NCBI GenBank assembly: GCA_043822065.1
Contig: JBDRCC010000007.1
Coordinates: forward strand, 79,373 to 143,372
Direction of reading: 5' to 3'
Length of the DNA stretch: 64,000 nucleotides
Source: JBDRCC01 sp043822065 [NCBI: archaeon]
GTDB lineage: Archaea; Undinarchaeota; CAZHTU01
Of the stretch, positions 49,605 through 58,807 are shown in pieces. Within the stretch, counting starts at the first letter, position 1. Every line of letters begins with the position of its first letter. The notes beneath the pieces were generated by a model. The model searched no databases, was not told the origin of the DNA, and was given only the letters and a program-made list of their open reading frames with translations. The translations under genes and the position numbers were made by a program.

Positions 49605-50579
49605 ATGAAACGCAAGATTCAGGAGATAGGAGGATCATTCCTCATTTCAATACCCAAGAACTGGGCAAAGCTGCACAAGCTCGCCAAAGGCGCGGACCTA
49701 GAAATAGAGCCTAATGAGAAGGGCCAGCTTGTTGTTGCGCCCATCATAGAGAAGGCAGCCCTGCGCAAGGTGCGCAAGTCGCTGAAGTACTCTCCCCATA
49801 TGGGGACTGAGCTCTTCAGGGCTTACTTCTCCGGCGCAAGCGAGATAGAAATCACGTCGGAAAACCCGTTCACGCCGGACCAGAGGGCGGAAATCAAGGA
49901 GTTTGCCGACTCGATTCTGTCAGTGGAAATTGTCGAGGAGGACGTCCGAAAAGTACTCCTCCAAAACTACGGCTACGAGCTCATGCCGATTGACCAGTCG
50001 CTAAAGCGCCTGTTCCAGCTGAGCTATTCAATGCTGAACGACGTTATGAAGGAGAAAATCACCAAACAGCTCCTGCACTCGCTGTCCGAGCGGGAGCGGA
50101 CAGTAGACAAGTTTTATTTCATGATAGTGACGCACGTCAACCGGCTTGCCGTGCTTGGCGCATATGACAAGGAGATAAGCTACGCAAAGGCGCTGCACTA
50201 CAGGATAGCAGCAGCCAGGGTGGAGATGATTTCCGACAAAATTGTTGAGATGTCCGAGCTATTTTACAATTCCCCCCAAGATATAAAGTCGGAGATGGTG
50301 CCTATTCTGGAGGAGGTAAGCCGGAAAGTCCTCGAGTTCTACAAGAGCTCCTTTGACGTGTTCCTGTCAGGCGAATACAGGAGCAGCGGAGAGCTCTGGA
50401 ACAGGATGGACGACCTGCTGGCCGAGATTGACGTCTGCCTGGAGGGCACAACCGCCCGCTGCTGTTCCGGCAGGAAGTCAAAAGCGGAGCGCAGGACCTA
50501 CTGCAGCATGCGCAAGATACTAAACAACCTGAAAGACATTTTGCGCTTTGCAAAGGACATAGCCGACCTAGCCATTTGA
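49605..50579 (+). CDS. AbrB-PhoU family regulator
   Basis: The 324-residue protein begins with a SpoVT/AbrB-type DNA-binding domain ([20 protein letters not shown], residues 3-22) and continues with two PhoU-like helical domains, the second with [14 protein letters not shown]. In archaea such AbrB-PhoU proteins are linked to phosphate or metal sensing; the role here cannot be read off. It starts at an ATG at 49605 preceded by a TATA-rich stretch (AAATATATAAAG). A small Cys-rich part near residues 280-303 ([15 protein letters not shown]) is unusual. Confidence 0.85.
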   Translation: MKRKIQEIGGSFLISIPKNWAKLHKLAKGADLEIEPNEKGQLVVAPIIEKAALRKVRKSLKYSPHMGTELFRAYFSGASEIEITSENPFTPDQRAEIKEFADSILSVEIVEEDVRKVLLQNYGYELMPIDQSLKRLFQLSYSMLNDVMKEKITKQLLHSLSERERTVDKFYFMIVTHVNRLAVLGAYDKEISYAKALHYRIAAARVEMISDKIVEMSELFYNSPQDIKSEMVPILEEVSRKVLEFYKSSFDVFLSGEYRSSGELWNRMDDLLAEIDVCLEGTTARCCSGRKSKAERRTYCSMRKILNNLKDILRFAKDIADLAI

Positions 50580-50591
50580 GTGCGAACGAAA

Positions 50592-50641
50592 GATATTTAA
50601 GAGCATTTCCTATTTTCCTAAGACCGCTTCATTAGGGGGTA
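50592..50641 (+). promoter_or_regulatory. TATA box and ribosome site of icd
   Basis: A TATA-like ATATTTAAG lies at about 50592-50600 and would start transcription near 50623. AGGGGGT at about 50634-50640 is a strong ribosome site before the ATG at 50647. Confidence 0.5.
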
Positions 50642-50646
50642 AACCA

Positions 50647-51891
50647 ATGGTGAAATTTCAAAAGATTGCTCCTCCCAAAGAGGGGAAACCGATTACTTAC
50701 AGGGGAGACAAAATTGTCGTTCCGGACAATCCAATAGTGCCGCACATTGCTGGCGACGGGATTGGCCCGGACATCTCGAATGCTATGAGGATAGTCGTCG
50801 ACGCCGTAGTGAAGAAGGCATACGGCGGAAAAAAGAGGATTTCCTGGTTTGATGTTTACGCTGGCGAGTCCGCAATGGGCATGTACGGCACGCCGCTGCC
50901 CAAGGACACAGTTAATGCAATCAAGGAGTACAAGGTCGCGATAAAGGGTCCGCTCACTACTCCCGTCGGCGGCGGGATCAGGAGCCTTAACGTCTCCATG
51001 AGGCAGATGATGAACCTATACTCCTGTGTGCGCCCGGTCAAGTGGATAAAGGGCGTGCCCGCACCGGTCAAGGAGCCGGAAAAGCTGAACGTCGTCATAT
51101 TCAGGGAGAACACCGAGGACGTTTACGCCGGCATAGAGTGGAAGCAGGGCAGCAAGGAAGTGAAAAAGGTCATCAGCTTCCTCAAGAACCAGATGAAAGT
51201 CAATGTACGGTCCGACTCCGGAATCGGCATAAAGCCAATCTCGATTACCGGGACCAAGCGGCTTGTGCGCGCGGCGATAAAGTACGCGATAAAGCACAAC
51301 AAGAAATCCGTGACCATAGTGCACAAGGGGAACATTATGAAGTTCACCGAAGGCGCCTTTAGGGAGTGGGGATACGAGCTTGCTAAGGAGGAGTTCTCCA
51401 AGCAGGTTATTACCGAAGAGGACGTCAACAAGAAATACGGCGGGAAAATCCCTGCCGGCAAAATACTCTTAAATGACAGGATTGCGGACGCTATGTTCCA
51501 GCAGATCCTTCTCAGGCCGGACGAGTACGAAGTCATCGCACTCCCGAACCTGAACGGCGACTATCTGTCCGACGCCTGCGCAGCGCAGGTCGGCGGGCTT
51601 GGCATGGCGCTCGGCGCGAACATCGGGGACACCATTGCCCTGTTTGAAGCGACCCACGGCACCGCGCCGAAGTATGCCGGCCAGGACAAGGTAAACCCAG
51701 GCTCCATAATACTGTCTGCAAAGATGATGCTTGAGCACCTTGGCTGGAAGGAAGCAGCAGAGCTGATAATCCCTGCAATGGAAAAGACAATCGCGCAGGG
51801 CTATGTTACCTACGACCTTGCCCGGCAGATGGCAGGGGCGAAAGAGGTAAAGTGCTCGGAGTTTGCCAAGAAGATTGTCTCGAACCTGTGA
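50647..51891 (+). CDS. icd: Isocitrate dehydrogenase (NADP-type)
   Basis: A 414-residue isocitrate dehydrogenase of the E. coli type. Substrate motif: [19 protein letters not shown], with the serine and arginines that bind isocitrate. [14 protein letters not shown] and [19 protein letters not shown] contain catalytic Tyr and metal-binding Asp residues. [15 protein letters not shown] has the Lys-Tyr pair that prefers NADP over NAD. The reaction gives 2-oxoglutarate, CO2 and NADPH. Aconitase follows, so the two genes give citrate to 2-oxoglutarate, probably for glutamate synthesis. Confidence 0.96.
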   Translation: MVKFQKIAPPKEGKPITYRGDKIVVPDNPIVPHIAGDGIGPDISNAMRIVVDAVVKKAYGGKKRISWFDVYAGESAMGMYGTPLPKDTVNAIKEYKVAIKGPLTTPVGGGIRSLNVSMRQMMNLYSCVRPVKWIKGVPAPVKEPEKLNVVIFRENTEDVYAGIEWKQGSKEVKKVISFLKNQMKVNVRSDSGIGIKPISITGTKRLVRAAIKYAIKHNKKSVTIVHKGNIMKFTEGAFREWGYELAKEEFSKQVITEEDVNKKYGGKIPAGKILLNDRIADAMFQQILLRPDEYEVIALPNLNGDYLSDACAAQVGGLGMALGANIGDTIALFEATHGTAPKYAGQDKVNPGSIILSAKMMLEHLGWKEAAELIIPAMEKTIAQGYVTYDLARQMAGAKEVKCSEFAKKIVSNL

Positions 51892-51965
51892 GGGGCAAAT
51901 GAGGCTCTTACCTGTTTTTTCGTCGACGTTTTTTCCAGAGAAAAAAGGTCGTGTGAGGTGCTAAA

Positions 51966-53897
51966 ATGAAGGGAACGCTGGCTGAAAAGATACTGAAGGC
52001 GCACGTCGTCGATGGAAAGTTTGAGCCCGGGGCGGAAGTCGGCATACGGATTGACCAGACGCTGACCCAGGACGCAACCGGTACCATGGCCTACCTGCAG
52101 TTCGAGGCCATGGGGCTGCCGAAGGTGAAGACCGAGCTGTCCGTCTCCTATGTTGACCACAACACCCTCCAGACGGACTTCATGAACGCAGACGACCACA
52201 AGTACCTGCAGTCAGTCGCCGCAAAGTACGGCATAATCTTCTCGAGGCCTGGCAACGGCATTTGTCACCAGGTCCACCTCGAGCGGTTTGGCGTTCCCGG
52301 AAAAACTCTCCTTGGCTCTGACAGCCACACCCCCACAGGGGGAGGGCTCGGCATGATTTCAATCGGTGCCGGAGGGCTCGACGTCGCCGTCGCAATGGGC
52401 GGCGGCTCGTTTTACCTCAAGGTCCCGAAGGTCATGGGGATAAAGCTCAAGGGCAGGCTGAAGCCTTGGGTCTCCGCAAAGGATGTGATACTTGAAGTCC
52501 TCAGGCGGGTTGACGTGAAGGGCGGGGTCGGTTACATCCTCGAATACTTCGGGGACGGAGTTAAAACACTTACAGTGCCCCAGCGCGCGACCATAACCAA
52601 CATGGGCGCGGAGACTGGCGCGACGACCTCAGTTTTCCCTTCGGACGAAGTCACAAAGAAATTCATGAAGTCGCAGAGCAGGCTCAAGCAGTGGAAGGCG
52701 TTGAAGGCGGACAAGGGCGCGGAATACGACGAAGTTATTGAAGTCGACCTTTCAAAGGTCGAGCCGCTTGTTGCCCAGCCGCACAGCCCCGGGAAAGTGA
52801 CCACGGTGCGCGAGCTTGAGGGCATGCCAGTCGACCAGGTCGCAATAGGCAGCTGCACAAACTCATCCTATACCGACCTTTCCATCGTCGCTGCAACCCT
52901 GAAAGGCAAGACAGTTTCGCCCAACACAAGCCTGTGCATATCGCCAGGCTCAAGGCAGGTCATGAACACGATTGCAAAGCAGAGCTCGCTCAGCGCGCTC
53001 GTTTTAGCAGGGGCGAGGATGCTCGAGTGCACCTGCGGGCCGTGCATAGGCATGGGGCAGGCGCCGCCGAGCGCTGGCGTCTCTGTCAGGACGTTCAACC
53101 GGAACTTCGAGGGCAGGAGCGGGACCAAGGACGCGAAGGTCTACCTTGTCAGCCCCGAGACCGCGGCTGCAACCGCACTAAAGGGAAAGCTCACCGATCC
53201 GAGGAGGCTCGGCAAGTACCCGACTGTCAAGATGCCTGACAAGTTCGAGATTGACGACAGCATGCTGCTCAAGCCGCCCAAGGGCGGCAAGTCAGTCGAG
53301 ATAATCCGCGGGCCGAACATAAAGCCCCTTCCAATCAAGGAGGAGCTCCCGGACACGCTGTCCGGCGAGGTACTGCTCAAGGTTGAGGACAACATAACCA
53401 CAGACCACATAATGCCGGCAGGGGCGAAAATCCTTCCGCTTAGGAGCAACATACCCGCAATCAGCGAGCATGTATTCGAGCAGGTCGACAAGACATTTGC
53501 AAAGCGCGCCAAGGAAAAGGGCGGCGGAGTCATTCTCGGCGGGGAGAACTACGGCCAGGGCTCGTCAAGGGAGCATGCCGCGCTTGCACCGATGTACCTC
53601 GGAGTGAAGGCAGTAATCGCAAAATCCTTTGCGAGGATACACAAGGCCAACCTTGTGAACTTTGGCATACTTCCTGTGATCCTCAAGAACCCGGCAGACT
53701 ACGAAAAGATTTCACAGGGCGACATGCTGGAGATTCCAGGCGCCAGGAAATCCGTTGAGGGCGGAAGCAGGGAGCTCAAGGTCGTCAACAGGACCAAGAA
53801 CATCGAGATTCCAGTCGTGGCTGACTACTCAGAGCGCGAGAGGGAGATACTTTCCGTTGGTGGCCAGCTCAACTATACAAAGGCTAAAGCGAAATAG
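51966..53897 (+). CDS. acnA: Aconitate hydratase
   Basis: A 643-residue aconitase that isomerises citrate and isocitrate. The [4Fe-4S] ligands are Cys in IGSCTNSSYTD and the pair in CTCGPCIGMG; the substrate motif DQTLTQDATGTMAYLQF is at the start; the swivelling C-terminal domain has YGQGSSREHAALAP and SFARIHKANLVNFG. Length is normal for this shorter archaeal and mitochondrial-like form. It has a GAGGTG ribosome site. The 74-base gap behind icd has a T-rich stretch but no strong terminator, so the two genes may be one operon. Confidence 0.96.
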   Translation: MKGTLAEKILKAHVVDGKFEPGAEVGIRIDQTLTQDATGTMAYLQFEAMGLPKVKTELSVSYVDHNTLQTDFMNADDHKYLQSVAAKYGIIFSRPGNGICHQVHLERFGVPGKTLLGSDSHTPTGGGLGMISIGAGGLDVAVAMGGGSFYLKVPKVMGIKLKGRLKPWVSAKDVILEVLRRVDVKGGVGYILEYFGDGVKTLTVPQRATITNMGAETGATTSVFPSDEVTKKFMKSQSRLKQWKALKADKGAEYDEVIEVDLSKVEPLVAQPHSPGKVTTVRELEGMPVDQVAIGSCTNSSYTDLSIVAATLKGKTVSPNTSLCISPGSRQVMNTIAKQSSLSALVLAGARMLECTCGPCIGMGQAPPSAGVSVRTFNRNFEGRSGTKDAKVYLVSPETAAATALKGKLTDPRRLGKYPTVKMPDKFEIDDSMLLKPPKGGKSVEIIRGPNIKPLPIKEELPDTLSGEVLLKVEDNITTDHIMPAGAKILPLRSNIPAISEHVFEQVDKTFAKRAKEKGGGVILGGENYGQGSSREHAALAPMYLGVKAVIAKSFARIHKANLVNFGILPVILKNPADYEKISQGDMLEIPGARKSVEGGSRELKVVNRTKNIEIPVVADYSEREREILSVGGQLNYTKAKAK

Positions 53898-53917
53898 CTG
53901 CAAGCCGCCAACTAAAA

Positions 53918-53928
53918 GCTTAAAAATG
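53918..53928 (+). promoter_or_regulatory. TATA box of the Mrp-Mbh hydrogenase operon
   Basis: GCTTAAAAATG is centred 26 bases before the ATG at 53949, so the long operon probably has a leaderless first gene. Confidence 0.5.
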
Positions 53929-53948
53929 GATTGAGCCTTACGCTAAAG

Positions 53949-54419
53949 ATGAATACGACAGCAATACAAACCTATGTTGCATTGCTAGCAGTATGGTTTT
54001 TACTGGCTGGCGTAAACAGCCAGACAATCGCGTTTGGGATGTTCTCCTGCTTCATCATAGTCTATTCCACTGGTGCAAAGATTTTCAATAAGGGCGTATT
54101 GTGCAAGCTCCACCTAAAGCGGCTTTTCTGGTTCCTGAGGCACCTTCCATACTATATATGGGCTGAGATAATGTCTCACCTGCTCGTCCTAAGGATGATT
54201 TATCTAGGGGGCATAAAGCCGGAGATCATCGAGGTTCCCCTCCATACTCGAGAGGATCTGACGATAACTGCCACTGGAAACTCGGTGACAATGACGCCAG
54301 GGACTCTTACCCTTGTAGCTGACCAGAACAAGCTCTGGATTCACACCATCGACTCTGACCAAGACGTGGTTGCCGTCACCAAGAAGTTTGAGCAGAATTT
54401 TGAGGGGATGCTCGAATGA
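53949..54419 (+). CDS. mbhA: Mrp/Mbh antiporter subunit E (MbhA)
   Basis: A 156-residue membrane protein of the MnhE/MrpE family (two N-terminal helices, then a soluble domain with TLTLVADQNKLWIHTIDSD). It starts the operon. In Pyrococcus Mbh the matching subunit MbhA is part of the Na+/H+ antiporter-like arm. The ATG at 53949 is preferred over a TTG at 53931 by the TATA spacing. It overlaps the next start by four bases. Confidence 0.88.
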   Translation: MNTTAIQTYVALLAVWFLLAGVNSQTIAFGMFSCFIIVYSTGAKIFNKGVLCKLHLKRLFWFLRHLPYYIWAEIMSHLLVLRMIYLGGIKPEIIEVPLHTREDLTITATGNSVTMTPGTLTLVADQNKLWIHTIDSDQDVVAVTKKFEQNFEGMLE

Positions 54420-54661
54420 TGCTTGAAGCCGTTATTGTGATACTCGTGCTTGCGGCAATACGAGCGGTAATAGGCCCGACCGTGCCCGACCGGGTTGTTT
54501 CGCTTGACTCAGTCGGCTCTATAATGATATTCATTCTTGCGTTCATCGCGTATGCGTACAAGGAGTGGTACTTGGTCGACATAGCCCTCGTATATGCGTT
54601 CCTTTCGTTTGTGGCGGTAATCGCAATCTCGCGTTACTTGCGGGGTGATTGGAGTGCTTGA
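54416..54661 (+). CDS. mbhB: Mrp/Mbh antiporter subunit F (MbhB)
   Basis: An 81-residue, three-helix membrane protein. The conserved RAVIGPTVPDRVVSLDSVGS is the MrpF signature. It overlaps MbhA by four bases (ATGA) and MbhC by 17 bases, showing tight coupling. Confidence 0.9.
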   Translation: MMLEAVIVILVLAAIRAVIGPTVPDRVVSLDSVGSIMIFILAFIAYAYKEWYLVDIALVYAFLSFVAVIAISRYLRGDWSA

Positions 54662-54959
54662 ATACCTCTTGTGGCTTGCGGCATTTTTCATGTTCTCGGG
54701 AGCCATAGGCATGCTCCGCTTCCCGGATGTCTACAACAGGATACACTCAAGCACACTGATAACCGTCGGCGGGGCAATGCTCGGCATTTTCGTGCTTGCG
54801 ATAAAATCCTACCCGCTTTCACCGCAGACCTCGATAAAGATGCTCCTATTGATAGCCCTTCTAATCCTGACATCGCCGGTGTCCAGCCACGCAATTGCGA
54901 ACGCTGCGTACAAGTCCGGCATAAAGCCAGTGGGGGTGAAGAGAAGTGCTCCTGCTTAG
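54645..54959 (+). CDS. mbhC: Mrp/Mbh antiporter subunit G (MbhC)
   Basis: A 104-residue, three-helix membrane protein of the MrpG family, with SGAIGMLRFPDVYNRIHSSTLI and LLLIALLILTSPVSSHAIANAAY. The start is a GTG that overlaps the MbhB stop. It completes the E-F-G small-subunit set of the antiporter module. Confidence 0.9.
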   Translation: MIGVLEYLLWLAAFFMFSGAIGMLRFPDVYNRIHSSTLITVGGAMLGIFVLAIKSYPLSPQTSIKMLLLIALLILTSPVSSHAIANAAYKSGIKPVGVKRSAPA

Positions 54960-55188
54960 CCTTTACTATGTTGCCGTTGTCGCTATGATTGTGATGGCAG
55001 CCATAGCCATACACGCCAAGGACCTTCTCTACGCAGTCATAATCATGGGCGGCTCGCTTGTCATGCTCTCAATAGTTTTCCTTATGCTCAAGGCCCCGGA
55101 CGTTGCAATCACCCAGGCAGCGGTCAACGGTGCTCTCGGCACGGCGCTCTACGTCTTTGCAGTCCTTAAGACCAGGAGGGACGAATGA
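54946..55188 (+). CDS. mbhD: MbhD-like subunit (DUF4040, MrpA C-terminal part)
   Basis: An 80-residue, three-helix membrane protein. MGGSLVMLSIVFLMLKAPDVAITQAAVNGA is the DUF4040/MbhD signature, corresponding to part of the C-terminal region of MrpA. The start is a GTG overlapping the previous gene by 14 bases. It helps form the ion channel of the antiporter arm. Confidence 0.88.
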   Translation: MLLLSLYYVAVVAMIVMAAIAIHAKDLLYAVIIMGGSLVMLSIVFLMLKAPDVAITQAAVNGALGTALYVFAVLKTRRDE

Positions 55189-55463
55189 GGCGCGAATCCT
55201 ATCTTGTGCTCCTGCTTGTCTTTGCAGCCCTTTTCGCATACTACTCTGTTCAGTTCCCAGCCTTCGGCTCTTCAGAGTACCTTGGCAGGGACAGGACTGT
55301 TGCGGGGCACTACCTCGAGAACACACTAACCGACACTGGCTCGTGGAACGTTGTCAGCGCAGTCGTCTGGATGTACCGGGGCTACGACACGATGGGCGAA
55401 GTCACAGTGCTGTTTACCGCGGCGCTTTCAGTCTCCTTCCTGTGGAGGATGATGCAGAAATGA
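55185..55463 (+). CDS. mbhE: MbhE-like subunit
   Basis: A 92-residue protein with two membrane helices and a conserved loop containing YLENTLTDTGSWNVVSAVVWM and YDTMGEVTVLF, as in MbhE and the end of MrpA. Overlaps of four bases (ATGA) with both neighbours show it belongs to this operon. Confidence 0.88.
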   Translation: MRRESYLVLLLVFAALFAYYSVQFPAFGSSEYLGRDRTVAGHYLENTLTDTGSWNVVSAVVWMYRGYDTMGEVTVLFTAALSVSFLWRMMQK

Positions 55464-55873
55464 TAATCCTCAGGACAATCGGCAGGATAATGTTCCCGTT
55501 CATCCTTGTGATGGGCGTAGCGATGGGCGCGTATGGCCACCTTACTCCGGGCGGGGCATTCCCAGCGGGAGTCATAGTGGCGACCGCTTTCCTCCTATAT
55601 TATATTACTCAGGCAGGCAGCCTGCCTGGTGACCTTGGCGCCAAGCTCTCTGACGAGTACAATGTATCGTCCGCAGGCGTCATGGGCATAATGCTCGTTG
55701 TCCTGTCCGGGCTGGTCATCCTTATGGTCAGGCCGGAGCTTGCAATAAGGTACCCCGGCGAGCTGTTCTCTGCGCTCACCGTCTTTGGGCCCAACACCTG
55801 GGGGATACTCTCAATTGGCTTGGAGCTGATTGTGCTTATACTGTGCTTCATGCCAAAGGAGCAGGAAAAATGA
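55460..55873 (+). CDS. mbhF: Mrp subunit B / MbhF
   Basis: A 137-residue protein of the MnhB/MrpB family with four membrane helices. YGHLTPGGAFPAGVIVATAFL is the family signature. The ATG at 55460 overlaps the MbhE stop (ATGA); a longer frame starting at 55103 is an artefact of overlap with the upstream genes. Confidence 0.9.
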   Translation: MIILRTIGRIMFPFILVMGVAMGAYGHLTPGGAFPAGVIVATAFLLYYITQAGSLPGDLGAKLSDEYNVSSAGVMGIMLVVLSGLVILMVRPELAIRYPGELFSALTVFGPNTWGILSIGLELIVLILCFMPKEQEK

Positions 55874-56220
55874 TAGAGTACTCTGCCTGCTTCATCCTGA
55901 TGCTCATCGGGCTGTACGCCCTCCTCATGAAGGAGAATGTTGTAAAGAAGATAATGGGGCTTTCAATCTTCGGCTCCGGGATAAACCTTCTCTTGATAAC
56001 CCTTGGGTTCAGGCACACCTTCGAGACTGCGGTTATACCAATCATCGGCCCGGAGGTCTCGTACGCCGCGCTGGTCGCGCAGTCAGTCGACCCGCTTCCT
56101 CAGGTCCTTGTGCTGACCGCAATAGTCATAGACGTGAGCGTTGTCGCTCTGGCTCTTTTCCTCGGCATAAACGCCTACAAGCAGTTTGGTACGCTTAGGA
56201 TGGAGGAGTGGAAGGAATGA
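55870..56220 (+). CDS. mbhG: Mrp subunit C / MbhG (NuoK-like)
   Basis: A 116-residue, three-helix protein of the MrpC/NuoK family. FGSGINLLLITLG and VDPLPQVLVLTAIVIDVSVVALAL are diagnostic, with the conserved Gln-Val-Leu-Val-Leu-Thr segment. The ATG at 55870 makes the usual four-base overlap with the MbhF stop. Confidence 0.9.
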   Translation: MIEYSACFILMLIGLYALLMKENVVKKIMGLSIFGSGINLLLITLGFRHTFETAVIPIIGPEVSYAALVAQSVDPLPQVLVLTAIVIDVSVVALALFLGINAYKQFGTLRMEEWKE

Positions 56221-57662
56221 TTGACATAATCCTCGTCCCGTGGTTCGGAGCGTTTGCGACAGGAATTGTCTGCAGGTTTACGAAGAAGTTCGGCTACGTG
56301 CCGGTGCTTACATCGCTAATCGCGCTCCTGCTCACGATATGGCGCGCCCCAGCTTTCCTGACTGGCGTAGTGACCCTTGAGATATGGGCGCAGGCGCCTT
56401 ACGGAATCGCGCTTGAGGCGGACGCATTCAACGGGACAATGGCGCTCCTTGCCGGGCTCATATTCACCCTTGTCGCCATATACTCTGTGCGGTACATCGG
56501 CGAGGACGAGAAATACGTCCAGTTCTATGCCCTCTACCAGCTTTTTGTCGCAGGCACCCTTGGCATAATACTTACCGGCGACATCTTCAACATGTTCGTC
56601 CTGCTTGAGATTGCGTCAATAAGCTCGTATGCACTCGTCTCATACGCCCTTGACAAGGAGTCGGTCGCCGGCGGGCTCAGGTACATGCTCATAAGCGCCC
56701 TCGGCACGAGCATATTCCTCCTTGGCGTGACTTTCCTCTACGCGCTTGCGGGCACGCTTAACATTGCCCACCTCGTTGTCATGCTCCAGGGCGTCAACAC
56801 TCCTGTGCTGTTCGCGGCGTTCTCTTTCCTGTTCATAGGTGTTGGCGTAAAGGCTGCAGTCATCCCGCTCTACCTGTGGAAGCCTAAGGCGATTTCGGCA
56901 ACGCCAATACCTGTTGCTACCTTAGTCTCAGGCATCTCAACCGCGACAGCGGTTTACATCCTAATGCGCCTGACCTACACAATATTCTCGGTCTATTCAG
57001 GGATAATCTCCAGCATCCTGCTGTATGCGGGCGTCCTGACGATGCTTCTCGGAGCCTTTATGGCGCTCCTTGAGCCAGACGTCAAAAAAGTCCTTGCATA
57101 TTCCGGCATCAGCCAGGTCGGTTATGCATTCCTCGCTATTGGGTTTGCAACAGCTTCCGGAATCTTTGCAGGCATATTCCACATAATCAACGTCGTCCTT
57201 GGGGAGGCGCTCATATTCCTTTCCCTTGGCTACGTAATACTCCACACTGGTGAAAAGAACCTGCACAAACTTGGGGGGCTTGCCCCGAAGATGCCGCTCG
57301 CGGCTGCAGCATTCCTTTTCGGCTCGCTTTCTGTGGTCGGGGTTCCGCCCCTGAACGGTTTTGCGAGCAAGTGGTTGATATACCTTGAGGGCATAAGCAC
57401 CAACCACATCCTGGCGACCGCGGTCGCGCTTGTCGTCTCGGCGCTCACCCTGGGCTATTACATGAAGGCGTTTTCAGCCATATTCCTCGGGCCCGGCAAG
57501 TGGGCTGATTTCAAATCGGATTGGAGGCTTGACTACCCCATTCTCATACTCCTTGCATTGTGCCTGGTAATCGGCATTTATCCGCCGATAATCTATCCGC
57601 TACTTCAGCCAGCCACTGACGCACTGCTTACGGTTTCAGGCTACCTGGGGGTGCTGGCATGA
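56217..57662 (+). CDS. mbhH: Mrp subunit D / MbhH (ion-conducting, NuoM/N-like)
   Basis: A 481-residue membrane protein with about 14 helices, the large antiporter-like subunit. The conserved Glu sits in TGDIFNMFVLLEIASISSYAL and the key Lys in KAAVIPLYLWKPKAISATP; further Lys residues are in EPDVKKVLAYSGISQVGYA. It moves H+ or Na+ coupled to hydrogenase turnover. The ATG at 56217 overlaps the previous stop (ATGA). Confidence 0.94.
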   Translation: MIDIILVPWFGAFATGIVCRFTKKFGYVPVLTSLIALLLTIWRAPAFLTGVVTLEIWAQAPYGIALEADAFNGTMALLAGLIFTLVAIYSVRYIGEDEKYVQFYALYQLFVAGTLGIILTGDIFNMFVLLEIASISSYALVSYALDKESVAGGLRYMLISALGTSIFLLGVTFLYALAGTLNIAHLVVMLQGVNTPVLFAAFSFLFIGVGVKAAVIPLYLWKPKAISATPIPVATLVSGISTATAVYILMRLTYTIFSVYSGIISSILLYAGVLTMLLGAFMALLEPDVKKVLAYSGISQVGYAFLAIGFATASGIFAGIFHIINVVLGEALIFLSLGYVILHTGEKNLHKLGGLAPKMPLAAAAFLFGSLSVVGVPPLNGFASKWLIYLEGISTNHILATAVALVVSALTLGYYMKAFSAIFLGPGKWADFKSDWRLDYPILILLALCLVIGIYPPIIYPLLQPATDALLTVSGYLGVLA

Positions 57663-57958
57663 TAGGTATTGGGTACTACATGCTGGTTGTCTTCGGGCTG
57701 GTCTTTGTCATAGGCGGCTCGCTTTACCTCTTCATGTGCAAGCGCCCGACTGGTGCGAAGGGCAAGCAGACCTACCTCGGGGGGGAAGACCTCGAATGGA
57801 CAGGCACAGGTGCGAACTACTACCAGCAGTTTGAGAAGTCGCTGAAGCGGATTTATCCTGCGCTGGAATGCTTCCACAAGGAGGACGCAACATACTACAT
57901 CTTCCTTTTGTGTCTTACCCTCGCCGCACTGCTTCTCGGAGGCTACCTATGGATATGA
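57659..57958 (+). CDS. mbhI: MbhI-like linker subunit
   Basis: A 99-residue protein with an N-terminal and a C-terminal membrane helix and a soluble middle with YLGGEDLEWTGTGANYYQ. In Mbh complexes MbhI tethers the antiporter arm to the hydrogenase arm. It sits at the correct place, between MbhH and the small hydrogenase subunit, and overlaps both neighbours by four bases. Confidence 0.85.
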   Translation: MIGIGYYMLVVFGLVFVIGGSLYLFMCKRPTGAKGKQTYLGGEDLEWTGTGANYYQQFEKSLKRIYPALECFHKEDATYYIFLLCLTLAALLLGGYLWI

Positions 57959-58386
57959 CCAAATATCTGGCAAAGTCCCCCTGGCTTTTAGTTTGGGAGA
58001 CTGGCGGGTGCAACGGCTGCATAATTGAGACGCTGGCGTCGGTCACGCCAAGGTTCGACGTTGAGCGATTTGGAATACTCGCAAAGGGCACGCCAAGGCA
58101 CGCGGACATATTCATGGTTCACGGCACTCCGACGCGCCAGAACGCAAAGCGGCTCAAGCGGCTTTACGAGCAGATGCCAGACCCGAAGGTCGTTGTCGCA
58201 GTCGGCGCATGCGCGTCAGGCGGCGGCGTTTTCAAAGGATGCTATGGCACCCACGGGCCAGTTGAAAATGTCATACCCGTCGACGTTTACGTCCCTGGCT
58301 GCCCGCCAAAACCGGAAGCCATAATACTCGGCGTGGTCAAGGCAATAGACGTCCTAAAAAAGAGAGGTAAAAATGCCAAAAAATGA
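57955..58386 (+). CDS. mbhJ: Hydrogenase small subunit MbhJ (NuoB-like)
   Basis: A 143-residue NuoB-like protein that binds the [4Fe-4S] cluster next to the NiFe site. Cluster ligands: C19 and C22 (TGGCNGC), the Cys in GACASGG, and the Cys in VPGCPPKPEAI. The ATG at 57955 is chosen for the ATGA overlap with MbhI; an ATG at 57949 would add two residues. It belongs to the group 4 [NiFe]-hydrogenases. Confidence 0.94.
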   Translation: MTKYLAKSPWLLVWETGGCNGCIIETLASVTPRFDVERFGILAKGTPRHADIFMVHGTPTRQNAKRLKRLYEQMPDPKVVVAVGACASGGGVFKGCYGTHGPVENVIPVDVYVPGCPPKPEAIILGVVKAIDVLKKRGKNAKK

Positions 58387-58807
58387 ATCGTCTGCGATGA
58401 AGTACTTGCGCGGCATAGCCAAGAACGCAAAGGGGGACTTTGCTGTTGTCGCACCAGAAAACCTGCGGAAAGCAGTCCAGAAGCTAAAGGACAACGGCAT
58501 GTACCGGCTCATATGCATCACCGGCGTTGACACCGGAACTGCAGTTGATGCCATCTACACGCTCTCCTTCGACGGCACAATGTTCAACCTCAAGGTTCCG
58601 CTCAACCACAAGAAGCCGGAAGTCGAATCCATATCCGACCTCCTCCCAGCGGCTTCGCTCTATGAGCTGGAGCTGATGGAGATGCTCGGCGTCAAAGTGC
58701 TGAACCATCCAATGCCTGAAAAGCGCATGTTCCTCCCCGAGGACTGGAAACAGGGCCCGCCGCTGAGAAAAGCATTCATCCAGAAACTGGCAGGAGGGCA
58801 AAAATGA
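58373..58807 (+). CDS. mbhK: Hydrogenase subunit MbhK (NuoC-like)
   Basis: A 144-residue NuoC-type protein: DGTMFNLKVPLNHKKPEVESISDLLPAASLYELELMEMLGV is the family's core, in which the Glu-rich helix packs on the large subunit. It overlaps MbhJ by 14 bases and MbhL by four. It has no cofactors. Confidence 0.9.
   Translation: MPKNESSAMKYLRGIAKNAKGDFAVVAPENLRKAVQKLKDNGMYRLICITGVDTGTAVDAIYTLSFDGTMFNLKVPLNHKKPEVESISDLLPAASLYELELMEMLGVKVLNHPMPEKRMFLPEDWKQGPPLRKAFIQKLAGGQK

Noticed and set aside
55103-55460. Long N-terminal extension of MbhF back to 55103
   Set aside because: The extra residues are a shadow of MbhD and MbhE; the ATG at 55460 has the operon's usual ATGA overlap.
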